Of a DNA stretch of 64,000 bases, positions 44,457 to 54,801 are shown piece after piece (position 1 is the stretch's first letter; every line of letters begins with the position of its first letter). Origin of the DNA: Zymoseptoria tritici IPO323 (lineage: Eukaryota > Ascomycota > Dothideomycetes > Mycosphaerellales > Mycosphaerellaceae); the NCBI RefSeq assembly GCF_000219625.1, contig NC_018218.1, positions 3,658,001 to 3,722,000 of the forward strand, in the 5' to 3' direction. Made by a program: the position numbers and the translations under genes. The notes beneath the pieces were generated by a model, which was not told the DNA's origin, ran no database searches, and was given only the letters and a program-made list of their open reading frames with translations.

Positions 44457-45243
44457 AACCCGCTGTGTCTCCGTCTTGTACGGTTTGTCGCGGCGTTTTG
44501 TTATTGTACGGGCTGCACTGGGCGCACGCGCACTTCGTGCTATTGATGACGCCCGGGAGGGCGCGGCTGTGACGTTCGTCATGCTGCAAAACACACGAAG
44601 GCGATAAGAGCTGCAAAAGGGACAAGGAAAAGGACAGAGCTTCTGAACCCGGGTCCTCTAAAAGAAAAGAAAGACGGCAGATGGCCGCGAGGAAGCGCTC
44701 CGCAGCAAAACTCCGGCAAATGCAAATGGATGGCCTTCGAAGACTCAGTTGAGTCGCGCGCGGTCTTGTCTCTGTTTGTCTTCCCGGTCGCAGAGCGCCT
44801 GGAAGCGTGTGGATAGTATTTGAGTCCCGCCTGGATAGGCACGTATCACGACGGTGGCATGCGCAGAAATACTCTCCTGATCAGACTCAATCTACACCGC
44901 CCGGAAAGGCATACGCAAAGCGCGAGGAGAGATGACAGACGAATTGTCCGTGACTGGTCAAGTGTGCCCCATGCGGACGCTGTGCTGCAGGCGCACTGTG
45001 AGTGTTGTTATGATGGTGTTGTGAGAAGGTGAGAGGCGAGAAGGTGAAGTCGGAGTCGAAGGAAAGCGTAATTTCAAAGGTGACGGGAGGGGCGACGGCT
45101 TACGTGACCGCCCTTTCAGCGCAACCTCATCTTCCACCAGGCCGAAGAGCGGCGTCGCAGTCATCGCCATATCGCCGGCAGAGGCACCAAACTCCACTCC
45201 TCGAACCACAACACCACTTCACGGGAACGCATCTGTCGCCAGC
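44457..45243. other. Divergent intergenic region
   Basis: It lies between the starts of the DUF2293 and NDUFB11 genes. No site recognised. Confidence 0.5.
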
Positions 45244-45679
45244 ATGTCAGTCCTCCGATCACGACTCATTACCTCCTCGCGAGCGCGCTTTCAGATCGTG
45301 CCCAATCTCGCCGCCCGCCCACAACAACGACTACTCTCCTCCACGGCCGCACGGAGCGCCGGCGATCATGCTCACGAGGACCACTACGACCCACCCGGTG
45401 GATGGCTGTTTGGTGTGAAGCCAGGCGAGAAATACGAAAATGAGGGTTGGGAGAACGTCTGGTTCTATGGGTTCTTCGGCAGCTTGCTCTTCGGCGTGGT
45501 GGGATACTGCTACAAGCCCGACACAAGGTATGCGAAAGCACAGAGCTGCGGCTGAGGCGGCGACGGTTCTCAACAGCGAGTACTGACGGTAGTGCAGCAT
45601 ACAAACATGGGCGCTCGAGGAAGCACGACGACGATTGGAAGCGGAAGGCATTCTGGAGGATCCCGATAAGAAGAGATAG
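45244..45679 (+). CDS. Complex I accessory subunit NDUFB11 (ESSS)
   Basis: Two exons (45244-45527 and 45598-45679) give 121 residues. The N terminus (MSVLRSRLITSSRARFQIVP, then QQRLLSSTAARSAGDHAH) is a mitochondrial presequence. PPGGWLFGVKPGEKYENEGW and ENVWFYGFFGS lead into one membrane helix (LLFGVVGYCYKP), followed by TWALEEARRRLEAEGILEDP. This is the layout of the ESSS/NDUFB11 subunit of the membrane arm of NADH:ubiquinone oxidoreductase. The 70-nt intron has a TACTGAC branch point. The first exon read alone would end at 45555 with a false C terminus. Confidence 0.9.
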
Positions 45680-46389
45680 AGAGGAGATGGGCATTGAGAT
45701 TCTCGCGCTGGAGTTCCGTACAATTGGGTAACATGGCGGCAGGTGTCCGACCCACGATGCCGGCTTTATCGTGCTGTACATACGGAGGCGCGGACACCGG
45801 ATAAAGGGCTTCCTTGGAGGCGCATGTATCGCTGCTTATTCTCGTCAGAGCATGGTACTCTACAGTCAAGCAGAGTGCTGAAATCGAGAGACCGCAGACC
45901 CATTGCGGTGTCATGTCATTTGCTCTAGCCCTGTCCTGACTCCTATGCGGATTTTTCAATACCTGCGATGGCATAGGTTGAGTTGCTCCCTCCTCTAATT
46001 CACATGCAAACTGGTGCCAGACATCTACCAGAGGGTCCACATAGACTCCATGGTCAACGCGTTGTTTGTGTTCTCATCACTCGCCTGTACACATTCTGCT
46101 CATCTGTCTGCTCACTTACCTTATCTGCACATGTCCAAAGACGTATATGTCCGCGTTCTGCTGAAACTCGTGTACACTCCAATAGATGCTCCATTAAGCT
46201 ACCACTGCCTCTTATAAAGATGTACTCGTGAGTGGGAGGCATGGGTGGGTACTGCATCCGTCTTGAGGTACCTATCACGGATCTCGATTACCTAAGCAGA
46301 ACGGATGGAAGGAACATCTCCCGCTACTTCGGCGGGCAGATCTCTCATCCACGTGCAATGCACAGCTTTCGACGTTGATTTGGTATCCG
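45680..46389. other. Intergenic, no gene seen
   Basis: NDUFB11 3' flank and transporter promoter. Short frames only. Confidence 0.5.
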
Positions 46390-48649
46390 ATGGCCAAGAA
46401 GGAGCCTTTGAAGGCGCTACCGCCAGAGCCCGTGGACGAACGCTCGCCTCTCCTAGGAAATGCTGCATCAACAGGAGAAGATGAGCTCGAGGCGCAGGCC
46501 GAGCAGGAAATCAGAGTAGGACATTGTCCTTATGGAGCTTTCATTGGGTCGAACGTCGCTCATCAATCGCCTCGAAGGAACACGATGTCGGCAGTGTACC
46601 GCTCGCCGAGGAACCAACAACTCTCAAGTTGGTCTCCACCATGGGAAGCCTGTGGGTCAGTTCAAAGCTCCAAAGCTGGTCCGAAGGCTCGTCAAATGGT
46701 CAACTTAGACGCTGATACTGTTCAAAAGTTGGCAACATTCTTCGCTGCTCTCGACACGACCGTTGTAGCAACGCTTTCGGGGCCCATTTCCAGCTCGTTC
46801 CAATCCGGCACATCGTTCAGCTGGATCGCCAGCGGTAAGTCTTCGAAGGGTACAAGACTTGGGGCGTCCCAGACTGTCTTTGCTTGGGTCAGGTCTAGTC
46901 TGGACCGCTGCATTGCCTGAGTATTGCTAAAACCTATATTCGTTGTGTCTAGGTTATCTCATTGCAAACGCGGCATTCCAGCCGCTCTCTGGTCCGTCAT
47001 CCAATTCGTATCACTTTTTGAGCGATTGTGTTGACACAACGTCCAGGCAAGATGACCGATATTTATGGTCGTCGCGCGGGAGTCATTTTTGCGTCGACAT
47101 TCTTCGCCATTGGGACATTGCTTTGCGGTATCGCGAGAGATGACTGGGTCATGATTGTGAGCCCGATATCTCACGTTCTTGCCCGAGATACAGGAGCTGA
47201 TCCATCATACAGCTAGGGAGAGTGGTAGGAGGCGCAGGAGGTGGATGTCTAAACACCGTTTCTACCTTCGTCGCTAGTGACTTGATCCCTTTGAGGAAGA
47301 GAGGCGTATGGCAAGGCATGGGCAACATTGTCTTTGGCATGGGCATGGGTCTAGGTGGCGTATTTGGCGGATGTGAGTCGTGCTCAAGATCCTCACTAAC
47401 TTGTCAAGACCTCCTGCTAACACAAAACCCAAAGACATCAATGACACGCTCGGCTGGAGGTACGCCTTCTTTATCCAGCTACCTTTCATCGTCGTGGCTG
47501 GAATCGTGGGAACCCTCACGGTCAAGATTCCCGTGAAAAAGACGACCACTTCCAAGATCAAACGGGTGGACTTTCTAGGCGCTTTTACTCTGGTGTCCGC
47601 GCTGGTGTTGCTTCTTCTCGGGTTGAACAGTGGCGGCAATGTTGTCCCTTGGTTCGTGCAGCAAACCTTGTGCCTGGTTAGGCCACCTCTGACCTTTCGC
47701 AGGAGCCATCCACTCGTCTATGTGTCGTTGCCCCTCAGCTTCGTCTTCCTTCTGATCTTCATTTTCGTTGAAGATCGTGTTGCTTCTGAGCCTATCATTC
47801 CTGTCCGATTGATCCTTAACCAATCGGTCGCAGCTGGATGCCTGACCATGTTTTTCGAGACGATGAGGTGAGGGTCGCGTATTTGCACACGCTCCACGGT
47901 GGACTAACGATGCAACAGCATGTTCGCATTGATCTACTATTGTCCCATCTTTTTTGAAGTTGTGCGGGGTGTCTCCTCGACACGCGCGGGCACTCTGTTC
48001 ATCCCTCAAGCCGCTGGGACAGCAATAGGTTCCCTTGGTTCCGGTACGAACATCAAAATGTCATTGACATGAAAAGATTAGCAGCTGACGTCCCTGGCCA
48101 GGTCTCATCATGCGTGCGACTGGCAAATACCGTTTGCTAAACTTCGCAATGCAGCTGCTTCAGTTACTAGCAGCATCACTGATCCTGGGCTTCTTTGATC
48201 AGAACGTGCCCACTGCACCGCCGTTCATATTCCTGCTCATGGGCGGCTTGGCTTACGGCTCGATGCTGACCATTACGCTTATTGCTCTGATATCAGCCGT
48301 TGATCACAAGTATCAGGCCGTGATCACATCTGCGTCATACGCATTCAGATCGACTGGGTCCTCGATCGGCATCACCATCGCGAGTGCTGTATTCCAGAAC
48401 CTTCTCAAGTCTCTTCTCTTCGAGCGCTTCGGGGATGAGCCTGGCGCAGCGGATCGAATCCGAAGGATTCGAGACTCAACCAAAGAGTTGGATCACTTGC
48501 CGCCGGGGTGGAAGGAGGGGGTTATCGAGGCATATGTTGGAGCGCTGAGGGGCGTCTGGGTGGTCATGCTCGGCTTTGGGATCCTCGCAGCATTCACAAG
48601 TCTGTTCATCAAGCAGCACAAGCTTTACAGCAACCTTGAGAGGAAGTGA
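46390..48649 (+). CDS. MFS transporter, vacuolar/multidrug (DHA2-like)
   Basis: Ten exons: 46390-46515, 46578-46655, 46729-46834, 46953-46991, 47047-47156, 47213-47372, 47435-47651, 47703-47867, 47919-48043, 48102-48649. All phases agree, giving 557 residues. Conserved MFS segments include FFAALDTTVVATLSGPIS, SGKMTDIYGRRAG (motif A), GRVVGGAGGGCLNTVS and WRYAFFIQLPFIVVAG, with later helices such as YVSLPLSFVFLLIFIFV. The N terminus has an acidic dileucine ERSPLL, a vacuolar/AP-3 type sorting signal, and resembles fungal vacuolar basic amino acid transporters (Vba/Fnx type). The substrate cannot be set from sequence. It is the most intron-rich gene here and is intact. Tail-to-tail with the PAP2 gene, 58 bp apart. 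Confidence 0.85.
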
Positions 48650-48707
48650 GGCATGCTTCCGAGGTGGAAGTCGTACATACATACTGCATCGTACATGGCG
48701 CTGCCCT

Positions 48708-49813
48708 CTAATCATCCGAACCGTAGCCTTCCTCCTCGTCTCGAACACGTTGAAAGGCGCTTGGCGAAGATCCATCCCCGCCCGGCGACTGCAAATAGGG
48801 CTGATCGCATTCGGCTGAAAGCAGGCTGGGAAAGTACCTACGCCAGTTGAAGTATGTCACAGCGAATCCAAGTGAGCTCCCAGTGACCACATCCCCGACG
48901 TCGTGTCTGTAATCCTCGAGCCGACTTGCGGCGATCAGTGCAGCTGCGAGCAGCGGTGCGAGGCATATCAAGACGTACACCAAGTTCGCCCGAGGTCGAA
49001 GGGCTCGAGTTTGGCTGGAGGTGATCAGACTTGTGATCAGTCACGCTGCAGTCTCTATCGCGTACCTTGTCAAAGCCAGAGCCAGCCATCCAAGTCCAGC
49101 AAAGGCAAAGCTACTGTGGCCACTAGGCCAGCTGCGAAAGCCGTCGTGTCTGAAGAAATGAGAGGGTCAGTGACCGTCCTGGCAGCCAACGGCCATGATG
49201 GACGTACAGAAGATGGCGACGCGTCTCCGTGCAGACATCGATTGGGACAAGCTCGTGCATCGGAGTGGACTTCTCGGGCTTGCAGCGGGATATCAGATCA
49301 GGTCTAGGCCGACCAACTGCGTCCTTGGCTATGTCCGTGAGGAATGTGGTCATGAGCACCGAGGTGACCAGACCGAGCAGGACTGCGTGTGCTTTGTGGT
49401 GACCGGGACGAAATATCATAGCCCAAGCGACAAGCAGTATCAAGGGTATTCCAGCTGCATATATGAACAGCATGGCTAGAATGCTTGTCAGCTGTGGTCG
49501 AGAGAAGAGAGGTTGGATCGATGGTAACACACCGACAGGTACATGCTCGACTTCGGCATGAGGCCACTGTATTCGCGTGTCGTCAAGCCTGAAGGATGTA
49601 TAGAATGGTTCGCTGAAAGTTCTGAACAGGCTGTATAGCACGATCAGGATGGCCAGGCCAATGTAGTCTGTTCTATTCGGTTAGCATGTGCTCTCACTTG
49701 CGAGGGAACGATGTCGCCGTACCGCCGGCGTAGCTACTCCTCCATATGCGGTCTGCAACGCCGAGGACGCCATCTCTGCTCGCCTGCGCTTTTGCCTTGA
49801 CCGATCCTGGCAT
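48708..49813 (-). CDS. PAP2-family lipid phosphate phosphatase
   Basis: Four exons (49723-49813, 49208-49667, 49066-49149, 48708-49014) encode 313 residues. The three catalytic signatures of the Dpp1/Lpp1 family are complete only after splicing: KDAVGRPRP (Kx6RP), WPSGHSSFAF (PSGH) and SRLEDYRHDVGD (SRx5Hx3D). Six membrane segments are expected; visible are DYIGLAILIVLYSLF, LAMLFIYAAGIPLILLVAW, AVLLGLVTSVLMTTFL and VYVLICLAPLLAAALIA. It should dephosphorylate diacylglycerol pyrophosphate, phosphatidate or lysophosphatidate in an endomembrane. The first intron (GTACGG donor, GCTAAC branch) is needed to join the leader MPGSVKAKAQASRDG to the domain. The C terminus is acidic. Confidence 0.88.
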
Positions 49814-50597
49814 GTTGTCTATATCATGTATGTGGAATACAGGAACGAGATGTCGGAGATATACCGGGAGGGTCTAAATTAGCCACGCCACGGCGCGCAC
49901 GGAATGCGTCGAACCAGCCCCTAGTCTCAGTTCCTCAGTCCACGCCCAGTTAGCGCGGTTTCGACGCCTACTGTTCGTGGTCTAAGGGTCCGAACGCCGA
50001 ATTTAGGAGATAGAGCGCAGCATTAGTATGGAATTTACACCTTAATAAAGCGCAGCATCGTTTCGGCCCCAAACACGAGAACGCAACAACGAAACTAGTT
50101 ATTAAAAATCCGGTACTGTAACTTTGTAGAGCTAAGTCTTGCGATTCGAACGGTGTATTAATTATTTAAATCCGACGCCAAACGAAAGCTGTAATAGAGC
50201 TCGCGCAAATTCTTCGGAATTCTAATTTGTTAGGCGAAAAATAGGAAAATGCGAGCTCTATTAGGGCACGCAAAACACACTTAAATTTTCTATGCGATAC
50301 GCCGTTCGAATCGCAAGACTCGGCTCTACAAAGTTACAGTGCTAGATTTTTAAAAAAGGTCGTTGTTGTTGCGCTGTCGCGTGCTACGCTGCATCTCCCA
50401 AAATCCGGCTTAGGCCCTCAGACCCTCTCAGGCGAGGCGCTCGAAGAGGTTAGTGCTCGCTGGCTGAGAGTGGTCTGTGCTTCTGAGACTAACCAGCCCC
50501 GGCATCACCGTCACGCTAGTAAAGTATCCCAGCTTCATTCGGCTGCACAATCCAATTTCTTACATACATTCTCTTCGACGCTCGACACACTCGTTCA
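49814..50597. other. Divergent intergenic region carrying a foldback element
   Basis: It separates the PAP2 gene from MED7. The part around 49930-50380 is AT-richer than its surroundings and contains the inverted repeats listed separately. No gene. Confidence 0.6.
50083..50372. repeat. Nested inverted-repeat (foldback/MITE-like) element
   Basis: Outer arms 50083-50157 and 50298-50372 are inverted copies. Their cores (CTGTAACTTTGTAGAGC and AGTCTTGCGATTCGAACGG) differ at about three positions in 42. A second, inner inverted pair lies at 50192-50205 and 50251-50263 (TAATAGAGCTCGC). The single strand could fold into one long hairpin of about 290 bases. No coding capacity. No clear target-site duplication was found, so the true ends are uncertain. 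Confidence 0.75.
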
Positions 50598-51296
50598 ATG
50601 GCGGAGCCGCAGGCCACAGCGGCGCTCTTTCCTGCGCCGCCCCCGTTCTGGAAGCACTTCACCCGGCAAAATGTCAGGCGCGCGAAGCAGAATCGCGAAT
50701 CTGGACCCATTGACGACGAGCAAGATCCCGACCTGCGATACCTAATTCCACCAGAGCCACCTGCCGATGGCAGATACAAAGTCTTTGGACTCGCCATCGA
50801 CCTTCACGAGAAACCTGCCACTCTCGAGTCCGCTGGCATCGAACAGCTCTATCCCCAGCACCCTTCCGTACGACTCAGCCCACAACCACATCTGATCAGT
50901 CTCGCTCGCTCGCTGCTCACGAACTTCCTCTCACTCACGGGCATTCTCGGTCAGAACCCAGAACTCTTTGAGGATAGAGTGGCGGACCTTCAGACCATCA
51001 TGTACAACATGCACGACCTCATCAACCAATACCGACCGCATCAGGCACGAGAGACGCTGATTCTAATGATGGAGGAGCGCGTGGAGAAGATGAGAGCCGA
51101 GATACGGGCTGTGGACGAGTCAAAGGAGAAAGTGGACAAGCTGCTTGCGGGACTACGAGAGGGCGAGCTATCTCACGTGGCCGCTACGGCTGCGCAGCAA
51201 GATCACCACACGAGGACTCCAACGGACACCACGACCAATGAGAGAAAGCAAAGGCAACGAGCTGCGTGGGCTGCTCTGGATGATGATTCTGGATGA
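50598..51296 (+). CDS. MED7: MED7: Mediator middle-module subunit
   Basis: A single-exon protein of 232 residues. Med7 pairs with Med21 in the middle module linking activators to RNA polymerase II. Family features are the N-terminal FPAPPPFWKHFTRQN, DLRYLIPPEPPADGRYKVFG, LYPQHPSV and the helical segments LISLARSLLTNFLSLTGIL and LQTIMYNMHDLINQYRPHQARETLI. The coiled coil that follows is Glu/Lys-rich. The tail is Thr/Gln/Arg-rich. Length matches Med7 (222 in yeast). It is convergent with the small gene at 51375, 78 bp away. Confidence 0.95.
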   Translation: MAEPQATAALFPAPPPFWKHFTRQNVRRAKQNRESGPIDDEQDPDLRYLIPPEPPADGRYKVFGLAIDLHEKPATLESAGIEQLYPQHPSVRLSPQPHLISLARSLLTNFLSLTGILGQNPELFEDRVADLQTIMYNMHDLINQYRPHQARETLILMMEERVEKMRAEIRAVDESKEKVDKLLAGLREGELSHVAATAAQQDHHTRTPTDTTTNERKQRQRAAWAALDDDSG

Positions 51297-51374
51297 GCTG
51301 GAACGGGCGTACGGTCGCTGCACTGCGAGTTGTCGAGCTCTCGGGCGGACTGAATTGTCCACTTCTCTACGTAC

Positions 51375-51905
51375 TCATGCTGCCTTGTCGTCCTGGATAG
51401 CCTTCATGTGTCGCCCTTGCTGTTCCGCATCTGCAGCACCTCGTGCTGCAAGATTTCCTGCACCGGCTCCTGAACACGATATCAGCAATTCGGAGAATTC
51501 TCACTCTTGGGCTGAGAGCGAGCTATACCTTTCGCAGCAAGGTTTTCCTGCTTCGTCTCGGTCGAACTGCCGTCCTCTTCAATCTGTTTTGAGGACTTGG
51601 AGGAAAATGCACCTGCGATGGCGCCGAAAATGTTGAGGTTCAGTCCAGCCTGAAGCAAAATCAATCAGCGAGTCGAATCAGCCATGCGCGTAGTGTGGAT
51701 TTCGGCATACACTGGCGCTGGCTTTGGAGTTCGTCTCCGTCTCCTCGATGATGTCGGACTCGTCTTGCTTGCGGGCAACCTCGTTCGGCTGCTGCTTGGT
51801 CATTGCGGAGGACGACATGCTGGATTGGCTGGACTGGTGAGATTGCTGGTACTGGTAGGACTCGGAAGTCACGTTCGAGGTCTTTTGGGACTTTTCGGCT
51901 TGCAT
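51375..51905 (-). CDS. Small three-exon protein, unknown function
   Basis: Exons 51711-51905, 51529-51649 and 51375-51469 encode 136 residues with consistent phases and GTATGC and GTATAG donors. The first half is Ser/Gln-rich and polar (SYQYQQSHQSSQSSMSSS). The middle is GLNLNIFGAIAGAFSSKS, a short hydrophobic, glycine-rich segment. The end is Ala/Gly-rich and charged (NLAARGAADAEQQGRHMKA). No family is recognised. The last exon stays open to a TGA with a sensible amphipathic composition, which supports splicing. The Met at 51905 is the first in frame; an upstream exon cannot be excluded. Confidence 0.58.
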
Positions 51906-52262
51906 ATCTGAATTGGTGTGATACTTGCGCACAAGACTGCATTATATCATCGCTGCGACCCACGAGGGATTGCGTGAAACCGGTTTCGCGTGACAGGGAT
52001 TCGCAGCTCCTGCATCTCGGCGTGTCGCCCGCGTCGATAGGGATGACGTCTGATCATGCGATGAAACATTGCGTACGCTTCTGCGATGCTGAGAACCGCG
52101 CCGCAGGATCGCGATGTCGAATGTGGCTGTGGAAGTCGAGCCTCTTGGGACAATTTTATGATATTAATGACCATTTTTCGAAAATCATGTACATCTGAGG
52201 TAGAGCATGTTCCAGTCTATTTCTCATTGCGAATAAATATATTCTCTCGTCTGACCTCGCGT
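51906..52262. other. Intergenic, no gene seen
   Basis: COX15 3' flank and upstream region of the small gene. It is AT-rich around 52150-52260. Confidence 0.5.
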
Positions 52263-53777
52263 CTATGGCACAGCTGCCAACGGTCTGCGCCCTGCTACTG
52301 ACGGTGCAACCTTTGCCTCAGAGAGAGCTTGCTTGACCAACCTCAATGTGCGTTTCGGCACCCATACTCGACTTCCCAAGACGAAGACACCGGTGAGGAG
52401 GGCCAATGCGCCAGCCTGATGTGCCGCGGCCAGCGGAGTAGGGACTAGGTACCACAAAGTCGTAATGCCCATCGCTACCTGCAGAGTGACCAAGTGTACG
52501 ACACCGAGCATGCCACCTTTGGCGGCCTTCGGGAGAGTTGCGCGGACTGAAGGGCTGAAGCGGCTGTAGCTCCACAACGCCATGATAGCGGTGAATGTGG
52601 TGGTTGCTAGTATCCGGTGATCAAGCTGGACCAGCACTGGGTTCTCAAGTGCATTTCTCCAGTACAAGTCCTTCTGATCCGGCTTGTGAGAGTAGAAAGG
52701 ATCGAACATCTCCTTCTTGGGAGGCAGAATACCTTGACCCATCCACGGGAAGTCATTGTAGATCAAGCCGGCGTCCAGTCCAGCGACCAGCGCTCCGGAC
52801 ATGGCCGTGATGAAGACCAGAATCGATAAACCTCCTACGAGCCGTCTGAAAGCCTTCAGCTCTGGCCGTTGCAGAGTCTCAAGCAGCTTCGCTCCAGCGG
52901 CGGGATCCCTAAGAAGCTTGTTCTCACGCAAGATGTGCAGGCCATTCGTCAGCATACAGAGGTACGCCACGAATGCAGTTCCCAGGTGTGCAGCGAGTCG
53001 GTATTGGCTCACCCGCGGCTGCTTCCCAGTCTCGAACAGGTCGTCCTTGAGTCCACTTTTCACCATCCACCATCCGATCATACCCTGGAACCCAATCAAG
53101 CCGCAGATACCGACCAGCCTCCTCGCCATAGGTGCGCTGACCCTTCTCCTGATGATGAAGTATGCTGTTGGTACCAAGAACGTAATTCCAACGACTCTTC
53201 CCCACAGCCTGTGTGCCCACTCCATCCAGTATATCTGTTTAAACTCCTCCATGTTCATGCGGCTATTCAGCATCTTGAACTCAGGACTGAGCTTGTAAAG
53301 CCCGAACTCGCTTTCCCAATCTTCCTCGTTCAGTGGAGGAAACGAACCCGTGACGGGCCGCCACTCCGTGATGCTGAGCCCGGACTCTGTCAGGCGAGTG
53401 AGACCGCCGAGGACGACGATACCGAACACGCTTGCAGCCGAGCCTAGCAGCCAGTATGCAACGGCATTCGAGCTCGTTTCGGGAAAAGAGGACTTCGAGG
53501 GAGCGGTCGAAGAGGTCAAGGAAGCCTGCTCCGCACGCATATTGCGACCAAGGATTCCGAGAGGCGATGAGGGCGAAGGTATGGTCGCTGAGCTTTGCGC
53601 TCTTGACTGGCGAAATGCATTCAAGAATGGGGTCTGCCGTGTTGATTTGAACGTTGAAGGAGCTCGCTTGGCCTGGTGTTGCATACATCTGCGGCAGACG
53701 AATGCTTCGCGGAGCAGCTTATCGGCTTGAATGGCGAGACGCGCTCGCAGCGACGACATGATGAGCGGCGTGGCCAT
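52263..53777 (-). CDS. COX15: COX15: heme A synthase
   Basis: Converts heme O to heme A in the mitochondrial inner membrane for cytochrome c oxidase. A 504-residue single-exon protein with a Arg/Ser/Ala presequence region of about 100 residues. Eight membrane helices are expected, with the family motifs GGLTRLTESGLSITEW, YWMEWAHRLWGR, LAAHLGTAFVAYL, VQLDHRILATTTFT and PLAAAHQAGALALL. These supply the heme-ligand His residues. DAGLIYNDFPWMG is also conserved. The ATG at 53777 is used; a second in-frame Met at 53759 is possible. A TIR element begins about 95 bp upstream of the start codon. Confidence 0.95.
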   Translation of the reverse strand: MATPLIMSSLRARLAIQADKLLREAFVCRRCMQHQAKRAPSTFKSTRQTPFLNAFRQSRAQSSATIPSPSSPLGILGRNMRAEQASLTSSTAPSKSSFPETSSNAVAYWLLGSAASVFGIVVLGGLTRLTESGLSITEWRPVTGSFPPLNEEDWESEFGLYKLSPEFKMLNSRMNMEEFKQIYWMEWAHRLWGRVVGITFLVPTAYFIIRRRVSAPMARRLVGICGLIGFQGMIGWWMVKSGLKDDLFETGKQPRVSQYRLAAHLGTAFVAYLCMLTNGLHILRENKLLRDPAAGAKLLETLQRPELKAFRRLVGGLSILVFITAMSGALVAGLDAGLIYNDFPWMGQGILPPKKEMFDPFYSHKPDQKDLYWRNALENPVLVQLDHRILATTTFTAIMALWSYSRFSPSVRATLPKAAKGGMLGVVHLVTLQVAMGITTLWYLVPTPLAAAHQAGALALLTGVFVLGSRVWVPKRTLRLVKQALSEAKVAPSVAGRRPLAAVP

Positions 53778-53872
53778 GCCTGGAGGTGATGTTCTTGAGA
53801 GGTGCAGTGAACGAAGAACTCGGGTTGGTCAGGGACGATGGAGTCGTAGTCATCATACATCGAGTTCGGCGA

Positions 53873-54366
53873 CTAGGATGGCGTACTAATCCTGAGTTTG
53901 GGCCACTACGCGGATTTAGCGATTTAGACATACAACCCGTAAGGACTCTTACATATATATTCCGCACCCTGTAGGACTCGGAATAGATTGCAAAGCTAGA
54001 GTAGAGCGACTGCCGGTAGTAGCCTCCCTAAAGTAGGCTTCCTAGGTCGCTCCGCCCTTCGGAAAAGTAATAATTACACCTATTGTTTATCGCCTTGTTT
54101 CGCCTCGCAACGTAGATTTTTAGCTAGTATAGATTATACGGTATCGTGCTAGAAACACCCGCTATTTAGATCGCGACGGTAACGATATCTATGTAATCTA
54201 GGGTTTGTCTAAGATATATAGACCTCTTTAAAAAGAATATAGGGTAATAAGAAGTACAACTTCGGTCGACGAAACTACTCTATAGGTGCTACTAACCCCG
54301 TTGTCTTTGTACAGAATCTTAAAATCCTCGTAGTGGCCCAAACTCACGTTTAGTACACCATCCTAG
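53873..54366. mobile_element. TA-rich non-autonomous TIR element
   Basis: Terminal inverted repeats of about 46 bp (53873-53918 and 54319-54366) share CTAGGATGG, GTACTAA and TGAGTTTGGGCCACTACG, with about five differences plus one indel. The 400-bp interior is TA-rich, carries stops in all frames and encodes nothing, as in a MITE or a RIP-altered internal deletion product. No target-site duplication is obvious; the flanks share only a GGCG/CGCC pair. The superfamily is undetermined. Confidence 0.75.
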
Positions 54367-54801
54367 CGCCACAAGGGTTCAAAGTTTAAAATATTTGCAA
54401 ACACCGCAATCGGCAGACGGCCGCTTAGGTAAGTTAACCTTCGAGGCTACCTTACCTGGTCTGGTATACCGACCTCACCTTGGGCGTTCGCAGCGAGGGA
54501 ATCCTGTCCTCCGTCTTGAGTTGATGGACAAGCCAAGAAGACGACAAGACTTGACGCCGTGCTGAACACGAGCAGAAGAAGCTTTTCATGAGGCGAGAGG
54601 TCCACCACCTTATCCGTGTGGGGCATCTCACCTGGGCCGGTCACGCTGCACCTCTGACGTCCGGACTAGAGCTTGCTCATCCGTGCGACTTCGTTGTCCC
54701 TTCCTCGCGCAAGCAAGACTTGATTCTGGCGCAGATCTCGGCTGCCAGATTGTCCTCTTTTACATCGCTCGTCCGAGGCCAGCGATGCTCAACTTCCAGT
54801 C
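54367..54801. other. Intergenic between TIR element and BTB gene
   Basis: It holds the BTB promoter. A 65-codon minus-strand frame (54447-54644) has a hydrophobic LLLLVFSTASSLVVFLA stretch but no other support. Confidence 0.45.

Noticed and set aside
46516..46728. Apparent frame breaks at the transporter N terminus
   Set aside because: Two short introns with GTAGGA and GTCAGT donors restore one continuous frame, so the gene is intact.
50130..50160. GATTCGAA sequence resembling a tRNA B-box
   Set aside because: No A-box or cloverleaf can be drawn around it, and it belongs to the inverted-repeat arms.
54447..54644. 65-codon minus-strand ORF with a hydrophobic segment
   Set aside because: It could be a small secreted or membrane peptide, but start context, length and composition give no independent support.
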